5,992 bases of DNA, taken from Bradyrhizobium sp. GTDB taxonomy: Bacteria; Pseudomonadota; Alphaproteobacteria; Rhizobiales; Xanthobacteraceae. The stretch's first letter is position 1. Every line of letters begins with the position of its first letter. Location of the stretch: assembly GCA_025960445.1 (NCBI GenBank), contig JAICIT010000183.1, forward strand, positions 1-5,992. Reading direction: 5' to 3'. Position numbers and translations under genes: made by a program. The notes under the pieces are model-generated. The model saw only the letters and a list, made by a program, of their open reading frames with translations, searched no databases and was not told the origin of the DNA. Shown one piece after another: positions 1-5,435 of this stretch.

Positions 1-222
1 ATCATTGCTACGAAATGGCAGGCCGACGCCCTGAAACAGGCCAAGAAGATCGAACTCGCTGGCCGCGTCCATTTCCTCAAGCACCTCGTCGCTCGGAAAA
101 TCGTCGACGCGGATGATCACGCCCTCGCAGAGGTCGCGAAACGTTTTCGGCAGCCGCCCGAAAACGTCATGCGCCATGGTCTCCATCTCGGCAAGCGAGG
201 GGGCTTTTGCGGTTCGCCACAT
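1..222 (-). CDS. Probable zincin-like metallopeptidase family protein, N-terminal part only
   Basis: This is an open frame of 74 codons that begins with ATG at 222 and runs off the left edge with no stop. The translation starts MWRTAKAPSLAEMETMAHDV and continues through a segment with RLPKTFRDLCEGVIIRVDDF, then DEVLEEMDAASEFDLLGLFQ and GVGLP. From memory this matches the N-terminus of the small (about 130-residue) metallopeptidase family of alphaproteobacteria with a zincin fold (DUF1025/Zincin_1). In that family the HExxH zinc motif lies in the second half, so here it would be outside the window and the catalytic residues cannot be checked. No signal peptide is visible, which suggests a cytoplasmic protein. 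There is no good Shine-Dalgarno before ATG 222; Met13 or Met16 are possible alternative starts. It is divergent from the secreted-protein genes that begin at 403. The coding call is firm and the family call is moderate. Confidence 0.7.
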   Translation of the reverse strand, partial: MWRTAKAPSLAEMETMAHDVFGRLPKTFRDLCEGVIIRVDDFPSDEVLEEMDAASEFDLLGLFQGVGLPFRSND

Positions 223-402
223 TTTGACTATCTAGCGCGGGTTCCGTGATCGTGCACAGGTTCGCTGCAGTTTATTCGCACCACCCGTCTTCAAAGTCGG
301 ATGCTCAGTGGATCGTGGAGGGGTTGTGCGCGAATCTGCGCCGCTGTTGACCTCCGCGCGGCAATCGGAGACCTTGCGGCCCGGAATAGATTCACAGCGG
401 GC
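223..402. promoter_or_regulatory. Divergent intergenic region, presumably carrying two promoters
   Basis: These 180 bases separate the minus-strand metallopeptidase (start 222) from the plus-strand exported-protein gene (start 403), so promoters for both must lie here or nearby. A TTGACT at 224-229 looks like a -35 box, but the sequence 17 bases further on (TGATCG) is a poor -10. I cannot name a convincing promoter or operator. The frame of the downstream gene stays open back to ATG 301, but that extension lacks signal-peptide character and is probably non-coding. Confidence 0.3.
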
Positions 403-741
403 ATGATGATGCGGATCTCGAAGGCGGCGGTATTGATCGCGTTAGCGGGCCTGGCTCTGTGGACGATTTCTCAAGCGGGTGCGCAGACCCTGCCGCAGGG
501 CGCGCGGACCGCCAACACGTCGCAGTCTGCTACCGATATTTCCCCCCAGCGCCATCTCCGCCGCCCCCCGACACGGCTTCGTGTCCAGCCGTATTACGAC
601 CCGGGTTTCGACGGCGTCTATCCCCGCTATTATCCCGGCCGCAATGCGGTTCGCGAATGTACCGCGACCTATGTGCAGGAGTATCGGCCGAGCGGCACCG
701 TAATCGTGCCACGCATGAGTTGCTTCTGGCGTCCAGGCTAG
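403..741 (+). CDS. Small exported protein of unknown function, two cysteines
   Basis: A 112-residue protein with a clear Sec signal peptide: a short basic start (MMMRISK), a hydrophobic stretch over about residues 8-22, and an AGA cleavage motif ending at residue 27. The mature part is Arg/Pro-rich, then Tyr-rich (VQPYYDPGFD, YPRYYPG, residues 61-79). It ends in a compact block with Cys86 and Cys107 around EYRPSGTVIVPRMSCFWRPG, which could form a periplasmic disulfide. I associate this RPSGTVIVP...C.W ending with small uncharacterised Bradyrhizobiaceae proteins, from memory only. Three ATGs in a row (403, 406, 409) are possible starts; AGCGGG at 396-401 fits 409 best but is a weak Shine-Dalgarno. 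An open extension to ATG 301 is rejected because it would bury the signal peptide. The next gene starts 20 bases downstream, so the two are probably cotranscribed. No function can be assigned. Confidence 0.75.
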   Translation: MMMRISKAAVLIALAGLALWTISQAGAQTLPQGARTANTSQSATDISPQRHLRRPPTRLRVQPYYDPGFDGVYPRYYPGRNAVRECTATYVQEYRPSGTVIVPRMSCFWRPG

Positions 742-751
742 ATGACGCGCC

Positions 752-756
752 GGAGG
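752..756 (+). promoter_or_regulatory. Shine-Dalgarno site fixing the start at 762
   Basis: GGAGG lies five bases before ATG 762. It fixes the start of the Tyr/Pro-rich protein at 762 rather than at the earlier in-frame ATG at 459, which lies inside the preceding gene and is read there in another frame. Confidence 0.75.
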
Positions 757-761
757 TATTC

Positions 762-1037
762 ATGATCCGATGGTTCGGCCGAGCCTTGCTGGTGGTTACG
801 TTTCTGTCGGCTGCAACGAGCGCGATCACGTCAGCCCCCGCGGCGTCCTTGCGCAGTGCGGCGGAACCGGCGAGTTCAAGCGCAACGGAGATCAGTTCGC
901 GGACATCCAATCGGCATCCACATTCTCATCGTGTCGATCATCGGCCCCTGCGGCCACAATATTACGAGCGGCCTTACTATTACGCGCCTTACCCGTACTC
1001 CGTGCCGGCTCCCTTCGTGTTCGGCTTTGGGCCGTGA
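762..1037 (+). CDS. Small exported Tyr/Pro-rich protein of unknown function
   Basis: A 91-residue protein starting MIRWFGRALLVVTFLSAATS, a typical Sec signal peptide with a probable cleavage after APA (residue 27) or the next Ala. The mature part has a Ser/Ala-rich stretch, then a His/Arg segment (RHPHSHRVDHRPLRPQ, residues 51-66), then an aromatic tail with YYERPYYYAPYPYSVPAP and a final FVFGFGP. There are no cysteines after the signal and no enzyme motif. The start is set by a GGAGG at 752-756. The gene lies 20 bases after the 112-residue exported protein, on the same strand, and the two probably form a small operon. A run of seven T follows at 1067-1073, but no good hairpin precedes it, so I do not call a terminator. 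The function is unknown; a periplasmic or envelope location is inferred from the signal peptide. Confidence 0.78.
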   Translation: MIRWFGRALLVVTFLSAATSAITSAPAASLRSAAEPASSSATEISSRTSNRHPHSHRVDHRPLRPQYYERPYYYAPYPYSVPAPFVFGFGP

Positions 1038-1216
1038 GTCTGGTAACAACTGGCAGCATCTCCAAATTTTTTTGACCACCTCGAAACACAGCGGCTGATT
1101 GTTTCAAGCAGCGCCATCAATCTGTTCGTCCGCACGCCTATCCAGAAATGATCGCGGCTGCGTTCAGCGGTTGGGTGCGCCTTCATTACATTGGCGGTTG
1201 TTCATCATTGCGGCCC

Positions 1217-1237
1217 GCGCATTCACAGCGCGTTCAC
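1217..1237 (+). repeat. Tandem 10-base direct repeat, possible operator
   Basis: GCGCATTCAC and GCGCGTTCAC differ at one base and sit one helical turn apart (11-base period), about 110 bases before the Gly/His-rich gene. Such spacing suits two protein subunits binding one DNA face, but the elements are short and could be chance. I do not recognise a regulator for this motif. Confidence 0.3.
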
Positions 1238-1330
1238 GTCGTGCATTTTATTTTTGATCCTGGAAGCGACCACAAGCGATTGCCGAAGACAGGCCACTGC
1301 ATGAGCCCGCTACTTCGTTGCAAGTGTTCA

Positions 1331-1337
1331 GGGAGGA
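1331..1337 (+). promoter_or_regulatory. Shine-Dalgarno site fixing the start at 1345
   Basis: GGGAGGA ends seven bases before ATG 1345. It shows that translation starts there and not at the in-frame ATG at 1318, which lies upstream of this site. Confidence 0.8.
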
Positions 1338-1344
1338 CACATCG

Positions 1345-1989
1345 ATGATCAAGATTTCACTTGCCGCGCGCGGCCCGGGGCGCAGCCTGGTGCGTGCGGG
1401 ACTTGCGGCGGCTGCGATGCTGGCCTTGTCTTCCGCATCAGGTCAGCACGCTCGCGCGTTGTCGCTGATCAATCCCGGTGCTGCGCCGATCGCGAGCGCA
1501 ACCTCCAGCGCGCCGATCATCGAAGTGCGCGGCGGTCACGGGGGCGGTGGCGGCGGAGGCGGAGGCGGGGGCGGTGGCGGCGGAGGCGGAGGCGGAGGTG
1601 GTGGCCACGGCGGTGGAGGCGGCGGGGGCGGCCATGGCGGCGGTGGCGGCTTCCATGGTGGCAGCATTGGACCAGGCGGCGGCGCATTTCATTCCAGCGG
1701 CATTCGAGCCGGCGGCGCTGCAGTTCCAAGCAGCGCGTTTCACAGGGGCGTGGCCTTCCACGGCGGCGGCGTCGGATTCCATCACCGGCATCACTTTCAT
1801 CGGCGGTTCTTCTATGGAGCGGCCTACCCCTATTACGACGACTATCCCTATTACTACTCGTACCGCCGCTGCCCCGTGGTCTGGACTCATTACGGTTCAC
1901 GCCGCGTCTGTCATTTCCGCCACTGGCGTCACCATCATTGGCGTCACCATCGCTGGCACCGGCACCACCACGATCGCTTTTACCGGTGA
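1345..1989 (+). CDS. Exported Gly/His-rich low-complexity protein of unknown function
   Basis: A 214-residue protein. Residues 1-38 are a signal peptide with a basic start, a hydrophobic core (AGLAAAAMLALSSAS) and a likely cleavage after ARA at 38. Residues 63-106 are nearly all glycine, with 22 consecutive Gly at 66-87, eight more at 89-96, and His at 65, 88, 97 and 104. Residues 132-155 are Phe/His-rich (FHRG, FHGGG, HHRHHFHRR). Residues 157-173 are Tyr-rich (YPYYDDYPYYYSY). The tail from 174 has Cys176 and Cys189 and then repeated WRHHH/WRHHR/WHRHH units. The His-dense tail could bind metal ions, but no established metal-binding fold is visible. The Gly tract uses mixed GGN codons, so it is not a pure short tandem repeat. 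The start is set by the GGGAGGA at 1331-1337. A hairpin terminator follows at 2015. It resembles unnamed Gly/His-rich Bradyrhizobiaceae proteins, from memory only. Confidence 0.8.
   Translation: MIKISLAARGPGRSLVRAGLAAAAMLALSSASGQHARALSLINPGAAPIASATSSAPIIEVRGGHGGGGGGGGGGGGGGGGGGGGGGHGGGGGGGGHGGGGGFHGGSIGPGGGAFHSSGIRAGGAAVPSSAFHRGVAFHGGGVGFHHRHHFHRRFFYGAAYPYYDDYPYYYSYRRCPVVWTHYGSRRVCHFRHWRHHHWRHHRWHRHHHDRFYR
1540..1605 (+). repeat. 22-codon polyglycine tract
   Basis: Twenty-two consecutive GGN codons (residues 66-87 of the exported protein) make a G-rich coding strand with repeated GGCGGA and GGCGGT units. The codons vary (GGC, GGA, GGT, GGG), which lowers but does not remove the chance of in-frame length change by slippage or recombination. 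Confidence 0.85.
1924..1951 (+). repeat. 15-base direct repeat in the His-rich tail
   Basis: TGGCGTCACCATC occurs at 1924-1936 and again at 1939-1951. It encodes successive WRHH units, with a third diverged copy (WHRHH) following, so the C-terminal tail probably grew by internal duplication. Confidence 0.7.
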
Positions 1990-2014
1990 GCACCCAACGG
2001 TGATTGCTGAAATG

Positions 2015-2040
2015 AATCGGGCGCCCCAAGGCGCCCGATT
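2015..2040. terminator. Intrinsic terminator shared by convergent genes
   Basis: AATCGGGCGCC (2015-2025) and GGCGCCCGATT (2030-2040) form a perfect 11-base-pair stem with a four-base loop (CCAA). It lies 25 bases after the stop of the Gly/His-rich gene on the plus strand and 25 bases after the stop of the Trp-rich gene on the minus strand. Short T stretches follow on both strands (TTTGCATT on plus, ATTCATTT on minus), so it can serve both, although neither T-tract is long. Confidence 0.75.
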
Positions 2041-2065
2041 TGCATTCTGTTCTGATAGAGAGCCT

Positions 2066-2269
2066 CTACCCCCAGTTCTTGAATTTCCAGGACCTGATTT
2101 TCCACGGCGTAAGCGTTTCGATGCGCCACTGCCGCCACCGGTCCGGCGGCCAGTGACTGAGACGCGACGTCTCCTTGATCTCGGGCTCCACGACTCGCCG
2201 CACGATGCGCCGCCTGGTCTGGCGCGTCGCCTCGCTGATCATGTCGACGAATTCAGACTTCTCTGCCAC
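2066..2269 (-). CDS. Small basic tryptophan-rich protein of unknown function
   Basis: A 67-residue protein with a GTG start at 2269, preceded by GAGG (2279-2282) at nine bases. It begins MAEKSEFVDMISEATRQTRR, continues RIVRRVVEPEIKETSRLSHW, and ends with six Trp over residues 40-66 in units such as WPPDRWRQW and TPWKIRSWKFKNWG. It has no signal peptide, membrane segment or cysteine. The first half looks like a basic helix and the second half is Trp/Arg/Lys-rich, which could suit binding to nucleic acid or a membrane surface; this is inference from composition. Third codon positions are strongly G/C in this frame, as expected for a real gene here. An ATG at codon 10 (2242) is an alternative start. 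The gene lies 160 bases after leuC on the same strand with no clear terminator between them, so read-through from leuC is possible. I do not recognise a named family. Confidence 0.65.
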   Translation of the reverse strand: MAEKSEFVDMISEATRQTRRRIVRRVVEPEIKETSRLSHWPPDRWRQWRIETLTPWKIRSWKFKNWG

Positions 2270-2429
2270 TGTTTGGCACCTCGCGAAACGGCACGCTAGC
2301 GGATCGAGTCTGCTCGCAAGACGTTAACGACAAGCTTCGACAATGCCTCCAGCTTGATAGAAGCTTGCCGAGCTTTTCGCTCTTCGCGGGCTTGATCGAT
2401 GATCCAAATCAGCCCGGCGTGAAATCGCG
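2270..2429 (-). other. leuC downstream gap with an open frame lacking a standard start
   Basis: These 160 bases separate leuC from the Trp-rich gene. On the minus strand, one frame stays open from inside the end of leuC to a TAG at 2298-2296. Its product reads like a charged helix (LIWIIDQAREERKARQASIK, then LEALSKLVVNVLRADSIR), but I find no ATG, GTG or TTG in a position to start it. CAAGCTTC (2331-2338) and GAAGCTTG (2360-2367) form an eight-base inverted repeat with a 21-base loop and no T-tract. The stretch may be a decayed gene or a chance open frame. Confidence 0.3.
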
Positions 2430-3842
2430 CTATCGCCAGTTCCTTATATCGACGAAGTGTCCCGCAATCGCCGCGGCCGCCGCCATAGCCGGCGAGACTA
2501 GATGGGTTCGACCCTTGAAGCCTTGGCGGCCTTCAAAGTTGCGATTTGAGGTAGAGGCGCATCGCTCCTCCGGATTCAGCTTGTCCGGATTCATCGCGAG
2601 GCACATCGAACAGCCCGGCTCGCGCCACTCAAATCCGGCCTTGATGAAGATCTTGTCCAGCCCTTCAGCTTCCGCCTGCTGCTTCACAATTCCCGAGCCC
2701 GGGACGACCATGGCGTTGACATTGCCATTGACGGTCTTGCCTTCGGCGATTTTCGCCGCCGAGCGCAAATCCTCGATGCGCCCGTTGGTGCAGGAGCCGA
2801 TGAAGACGCGATCGAGCTTGATGTCCGTGATCCGGGTGCCGGGCTTCAGGCCCATATAATTGAGTGCGCGATGTTTCGATAGCCGCTTGGCTTCATCGGC
2901 AATCTGCTCGGGATCGGGCACCAGCCCGGAGATCGAAACCACGTCCTCGGGCGAGGTGCCCCAGGTTACGATCGGCGGAAGCTTTGCGGCATCCAGCCGG
3001 ATCTCGTGATCGAAATGCGCGCCTTCGTCGCTCCTTAAATTTTCCCAGTAACGCATCGCGGCATCCCAAGCGGCGCCTTTTGGCGCCTTCGGGCGATCCT
3101 TAAGAAATTCAAAAGCCTTTTCGTCGGGCGCGACCAGACCGGCGCGAGCGCCACCCTCGATCGACATGTTGCAGACCGTCATGCGGCCTTCCATCGAAAG
3201 AGCACGGATGGCTTCGCCGCCATATTCCAGCACATAACCGGTGCCGCCTGCGGTGCCGATCTCGCCGATGATCGCGAGAATGATGTCCTTGCCGGTCACA
3301 CCTTCGGGCAGTTTGCCGTCGACGATGACGCGCATGTTCCTGGCTTTTTTCTGAATCAGAGTTTGCGTCGCCAGCACGTGCTCGACCTCGGAGGTGCCGA
3401 TGCCGTGCGCCAGCGCCCCGAAAGCGCCATGGGTCGAGGTGTGGCTGTCGCCGCAGACGATGGTGGTGCCCGGCAGCGTGAAACCTTGCTCCGGACCGAT
3501 CACGTGGACGATGCCCTGGCGTCTGTCGAACTCATTGTAATATTCGATGCCGAATTCCTTGGCGTTATCCGCCATCACCCGCATCTGCTCGATGCTTTCG
3601 GGATCCGGATTGGGTTTCGAACGGTCGGTAGTGGGGATGTTGTGATCGACCACGGCGAGCGTCTTCTCCGGTGCGCGCACCTTGCGCCCCGTCGCGCGCA
3701 ACCCCTCGAACGCCTGCGGTGAGGTGACCTCATGGACCAAATGCCGATCAATATAGATCAGGCAGGTGCCATCCTCTGCTTCGTGAACCAGATGGTCGTT
3801 CCAGATCTTGTCATACAGCGTGGTCGGTTTTTTATCGGACAT
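2430..3842 (-). CDS. leuC: 3-isopropylmalate dehydratase large subunit
   Basis: LeuC pairs with LeuD to isomerise 2-isopropylmalate to 3-isopropylmalate, the second step of leucine biosynthesis in the cytoplasm. At 470 residues it has the family's usual length. The aconitase-type signatures are present: [20 protein letters not shown] (130-149), IGSCTNGR with Cys351, and [12 protein letters not shown] with Cys411 and Cys414. These three cysteines are the expected ligands of the [4Fe-4S] cluster. [11 protein letters not shown] (431-441) and the final [13 protein letters not shown] are also typical. The N-terminus [20 protein letters not shown] fits the family. ATG 3842 is preceded by GAGG (3852-3855) at nine bases. 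The gene is cut off from the rplS unit by a terminator at 4110-4136 and has its own 267-base leader. leuD is not adjacent and not in the window, so the two subunits are encoded apart by at least the 2.4 kb seen here. No frameshift or missing key residue is seen. Confidence 0.97.
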   Translation of the reverse strand: MSDKKPTTLYDKIWNDHLVHEAEDGTCLIYIDRHLVHEVTSPQAFEGLRATGRKVRAPEKTLAVVDHNIPTTDRSKPNPDPESIEQMRVMADNAKEFGIEYYNEFDRRQGIVHVIGPEQGFTLPGTTIVCGDSHTSTHGAFGALAHGIGTSEVEHVLATQTLIQKKARNMRVIVDGKLPEGVTGKDIILAIIGEIGTAGGTGYVLEYGGEAIRALSMEGRMTVCNMSIEGGARAGLVAPDEKAFEFLKDRPKAPKGAAWDAAMRYWENLRSDEGAHFDHEIRLDAAKLPPIVTWGTSPEDVVSISGLVPDPEQIADEAKRLSKHRALNYMGLKPGTRITDIKLDRVFIGSCTNGRIEDLRSAAKIAEGKTVNGNVNAMVVPGSGIVKQQAEAEGLDKIFIKAGFEWREPGCSMCLAMNPDKLNPEERCASTSNRNFEGRQGFKGRTHLVSPAMAAAAAIAGHFVDIRNWR

Positions 3843-4109
3843 AATGTCAGGCCTCGAATCGGAAATTTGAATTGGATTTCAAACGCGCGCGAACGCGCCC
3901 GCCCGCGTCAAACCGCGAGCGCCGCCGTCGTCAGCCGGCCGAAGAAGCGCCATGGCAAACGCCTACGATCGTCGAGGACGATCCGACACGCGATGGTGTG
4001 GCGATCCGAAAACATGGGTATTTTATAGCACGTCCGCCAGAACGCGATATAGGTTTGCACGGGTTCATCGGGAGCCAATTGACCGCGCCATACCCGCCAA
4101 GTCGAACAA
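3843..4109 (-). promoter_or_regulatory. leuC upstream leader region
   Basis: These 267 bases lie between the rplS terminator and leuC. Reading the minus strand, they hold a TATAAAAT (4027-4020), two short open frames (35 codons from ATG 4015 and 24 codons from ATG 3953), and two small hairpins near leuC: a GC-rich five-pair stem with a UUCG loop (3884-3897), and TTTGAA/TTCAAA (3866-3883). No run of Leu codons and no stem followed by a T-tract is seen, so a classical leucine attenuator is not supported. A role in leuC expression is likely from position alone. Confidence 0.4.
4020..4027 (-). promoter_or_regulatory. Candidate -10 element for leuC
   Basis: TATAAAAT on the minus strand contains TAAAAT, close to the consensus TATAAT. 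No good -35 box is found 16-18 bases upstream. Transcription would begin near 4015-4013, giving a leader of about 170 bases before leuC. Confidence 0.35.
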
Positions 4110-4136
4110 AAAAGCGCGGGCTGAACCCGCGCTTTT
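4108..4136 (-). terminator. Intrinsic terminator after rplS
   Basis: AAAAGCGCGGG and CCCGCGCTTTT form a perfect 11-base-pair stem (4110-4120 with 4126-4136) around a five-base loop. On the minus strand the stem runs into six T (4113-4108). It begins 22 bases after the rplS stop, so it ends the rimM-trmD-rplS unit and separates it from leuC. Confidence 0.92.
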
Positions 4137-4158
4137 CCAAACTCACGCTGGGGCCGAA

Positions 4159-4539
4159 TTACTCGCCAACAGCCGCCGCCCGCTCGGTCTTTTCGACGAT
4201 GCGGGCCGACTTGCCGCGCAGATTGCGCAAATAGTAGAGCTTGGCGCGTCGCACTTTGCCGCGGCGCACCACCTTGATCGAGTCGATCATCGGCGACAGC
4301 ACCGGGAACACGCGTTCCACTCCTTCGCCATAGGAAATCTTTCGCACCGTGAAGCTCTCATTGAGCCCACCACCGGAACGGCCGATGCACACGCCTTCAT
4401 AAGCCTGCACGCGAGAGCGATCGCCCTCGACCACCTTGACGTTGACGATCACGGTATCGCCAGGTCCGAATTCCGGGATTTCCTTGCCGGCGGACAACTT
4501 CTGGAACTGCTCTTGTTCCAGCTCTTGAATGAGGTTCAT
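4159..4539 (-). CDS. rplS: 50S ribosomal protein L19
   Basis: L19 is a protein of the large ribosomal subunit, located near the interface with the small subunit. This copy has 126 residues, slightly longer than the 115 of E. coli. It starts [20 protein letters not shown], has the conserved core [18 protein letters not shown] (22-39), and carries the basic signature [18 protein letters not shown] (97-114). The C-terminal tail [11 protein letters not shown] is acidic and Ala-rich. The frame is open back to 4716, but ATG 4539 is the start: GGAG (4546-4549) sits six bases before it, and the conserved L19 N-terminus begins there. A second ATG at 4551 overlaps that site. The gene follows trmD after 173 bases and is closed by a strong terminator at 4108-4136. 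Confidence 0.97.
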   Translation of the reverse strand: MNLIQELEQEQFQKLSAGKEIPEFGPGDTVIVNVKVVEGDRSRVQAYEGVCIGRSGGGLNESFTVRKISYGEGVERVFPVLSPMIDSIKVVRRGKVRRAKLYYLRNLRGKSARIVEKTERAAAVGE

Positions 4540-4712
4540 CGTAATCTCCATCGGCGGCGCGCCCCAGCCGCCAAGGCGCGGGCTGCGCGAGTGTCTTAAT
4601 CTGTGGTGCGCATTCCGTTCCGAGCGTTTCCTCGCGGAAACCGGATGCCACTTGCCGGAAAATGCTCGGGTGCGCGGATTTGGCGCTGCTATACGGCAAA
4701 GCTGGCGGCTTG
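4540..4712 (-). promoter_or_regulatory. trmD-rplS intercistronic region with two hairpins
   Basis: Reading the minus strand, GTTTCC-GCGA-GGAAAC (4641-4626) is a six-pair stem closed by a GNRA-type tetraloop. GGCGGC and GCCGCC (4572-4567 and 4558-4553) form another six-pair stem just before the rplS Shine-Dalgarno. Neither is followed by a T-tract, so they are not terminators. They could be a processing or translation-control site for L19, which is made in far greater amount than TrmD and RimM; this is inference. Confidence 0.35.
4546..4549 (-). promoter_or_regulatory. Shine-Dalgarno site fixing the rplS start
   Basis: GGAG on the minus strand lies six bases before ATG 4539 and overlaps the upstream in-frame ATG at 4551, so 4539 is chosen over the longer forms. 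Confidence 0.75.
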
Positions 4713-5435
4713 TCACCCTTCCCGCGAGCCTTTCGGGCGTTTTTGGTCGCCGTTTTTAGGCCCGATGAGATCAGGTCGCCGTTCCCGTGTCAGGGTCACC
4801 GCCTCGGCCCGGCGCCATGCCGCGACCCGGCCGTGGTCCCCGGACAGCAGAACCTCCGGGATTGGCTGGCCTTCGAAGTCCTGGGGCCGGGTATATTGCG
4901 GATACTCCAGCAGGCCCTCCGAAAAGCTCTCATCCGCCCCGGATTCGACCTTTCCCATCACCCCCGGCAAGAGCCGCACGCAGGCATCGATCAAAGCCAT
5001 GGCGGCGATCTCGCCGCCGGACAGCACGTAATCGCCGATCGAAACCTCTTCGAGTTTCCGAGCCTCAATCACTCGCTGATCGATGCCCTCGAAGCGGCCG
5101 CAGACGATCAGGGGGCCCGCTCCTGCAGCGAGCTCCACCACGCGCGACTGGGTCAATGGCCGACCTCGGGGGCTCATCAGGAGCCGCGGGCGCTCCGTAC
5201 TGATCTCAGCCGCATCGATCGCCGCCGCCAGTACATCGGCGCGCAACACCATTCCCGGCCCGCCACCAGCGGGTGTGTCGTCCACACTGCGATGGCGATC
5301 GGTCGCGGAATCCCTGATGTCGCGCGTCTCCAGGACCCACAGTCCGGATGCCAGCGCTCTGCCGGCGAGGCTCACGCCGAGTGGCCCCGGGAACATATCC
5401 GGAAACAATGTCAGAACGGTCGCGCGCCAGCTCAT
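4713..5435 (-). CDS. trmD: tRNA (guanine-N1)-methyltransferase
   Basis: TrmD uses S-adenosylmethionine to methylate N1 of guanosine 37, next to the anticodon, which prevents +1 frameshifting. This copy has 240 residues, close to the usual 230-255. It starts [20 protein letters not shown] and carries [17 protein letters not shown] (52-68), the cofactor-binding knot segment with [14 protein letters not shown] (111-124) and [20 protein letters not shown] (129-148), and the catalytic region [16 protein letters not shown] (169-184). The E. coli general base Asp169 appears to align with Glu169 here; I believe Glu is common in related bacteria. The ATG overlaps the rimM stop by four bases (ATGA), which implies translational coupling. 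The C-terminus is basic ([14 protein letters not shown]). rplS follows 173 bases downstream. Confidence 0.97.
   Translation of the reverse strand: MSWRATVLTLFPDMFPGPLGVSLAGRALASGLWVLETRDIRDSATDRHRSVDDTPAGGGPGMVLRADVLAAAIDAAEISTERPRLLMSPRGRPLTQSRVVELAAGAGPLIVCGRFEGIDQRVIEARKLEEVSIGDYVLSGGEIAAMALIDACVRLLPGVMGKVESGADESFSEGLLEYPQYTRPQDFEGQPIPEVLLSGDHGRVAAWRRAEAVTLTRERRPDLIGPKNGDQKRPKGSREG

Larger units (their letters stand above)
1038..1344. promoter_or_regulatory. Intergenic region upstream of the Gly/His-rich gene
   Basis: These 307 bases hold no convincing gene. A 66-codon open frame starting at 1148 has no Shine-Dalgarno and overlaps the next gene's ribosome-binding site, and I reject it. 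Visible features are a seven-T tract at 1067-1073 and a tandem pair GCGCATTCAC (1217-1226) and GCGCGTTCAC (1228-1237) with an 11-base period, followed by an AT-rich stretch TTTTATTTTT (1246-1255). The promoter for the gene at 1345 is expected here, but I cannot place it with confidence. Confidence 0.35.

Noticed and set aside
301..402. N-terminal extension of the exported protein to ATG 301
   Set aside because: It would place 34 residues without signal-peptide character ahead of a clear signal peptide that starts at 403.
1038..1075. Seven-T tract after the Tyr/Pro-rich gene as a terminator
   Set aside because: No stable stem precedes the T-run, so an intrinsic terminator is not supported.
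1148..1348. 66-codon plus-strand open frame
   Set aside because: It has no ribosome-binding site and mixed composition, and it runs through the Shine-Dalgarno and start of the gene at 1345.
1438..2029. Minus-strand open frames (150 and 170 codons) opposite the Gly-rich gene
   Set aside because: The products are simple Arg/Ala-rich reflections of the GGN repeats; no Shine-Dalgarno or conserved feature supports them.
1478..2299. Long plus-strand open frame of 273 codons
   Set aside because: It overlaps the Gly/His-rich gene in another frame and gives an Ala/Thr-rich shadow product; it also crosses the terminator at 2015-2040 and has no ribosome-binding site.
2331..2367. CAAGCTTC / GAAGCTTG inverted repeat as a leuC terminator
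   Set aside because: The stem is only eight pairs with a 21-base loop, and no T-tract follows on the minus strand.
2365..2859. Plus-strand frame opposite the 3' part of leuC, and similar frames opposite trmD and rimM
   Set aside because: The minus-strand genes are unambiguous, and these frames are antisense shadows in GC-rich DNA.
4540..4716. Longer form of rplS starting at 4716 or 4551
   Set aside because: The conserved L19 N-terminus and the GGAG site both indicate ATG 4539; the extra residues look like translated non-coding sequence.
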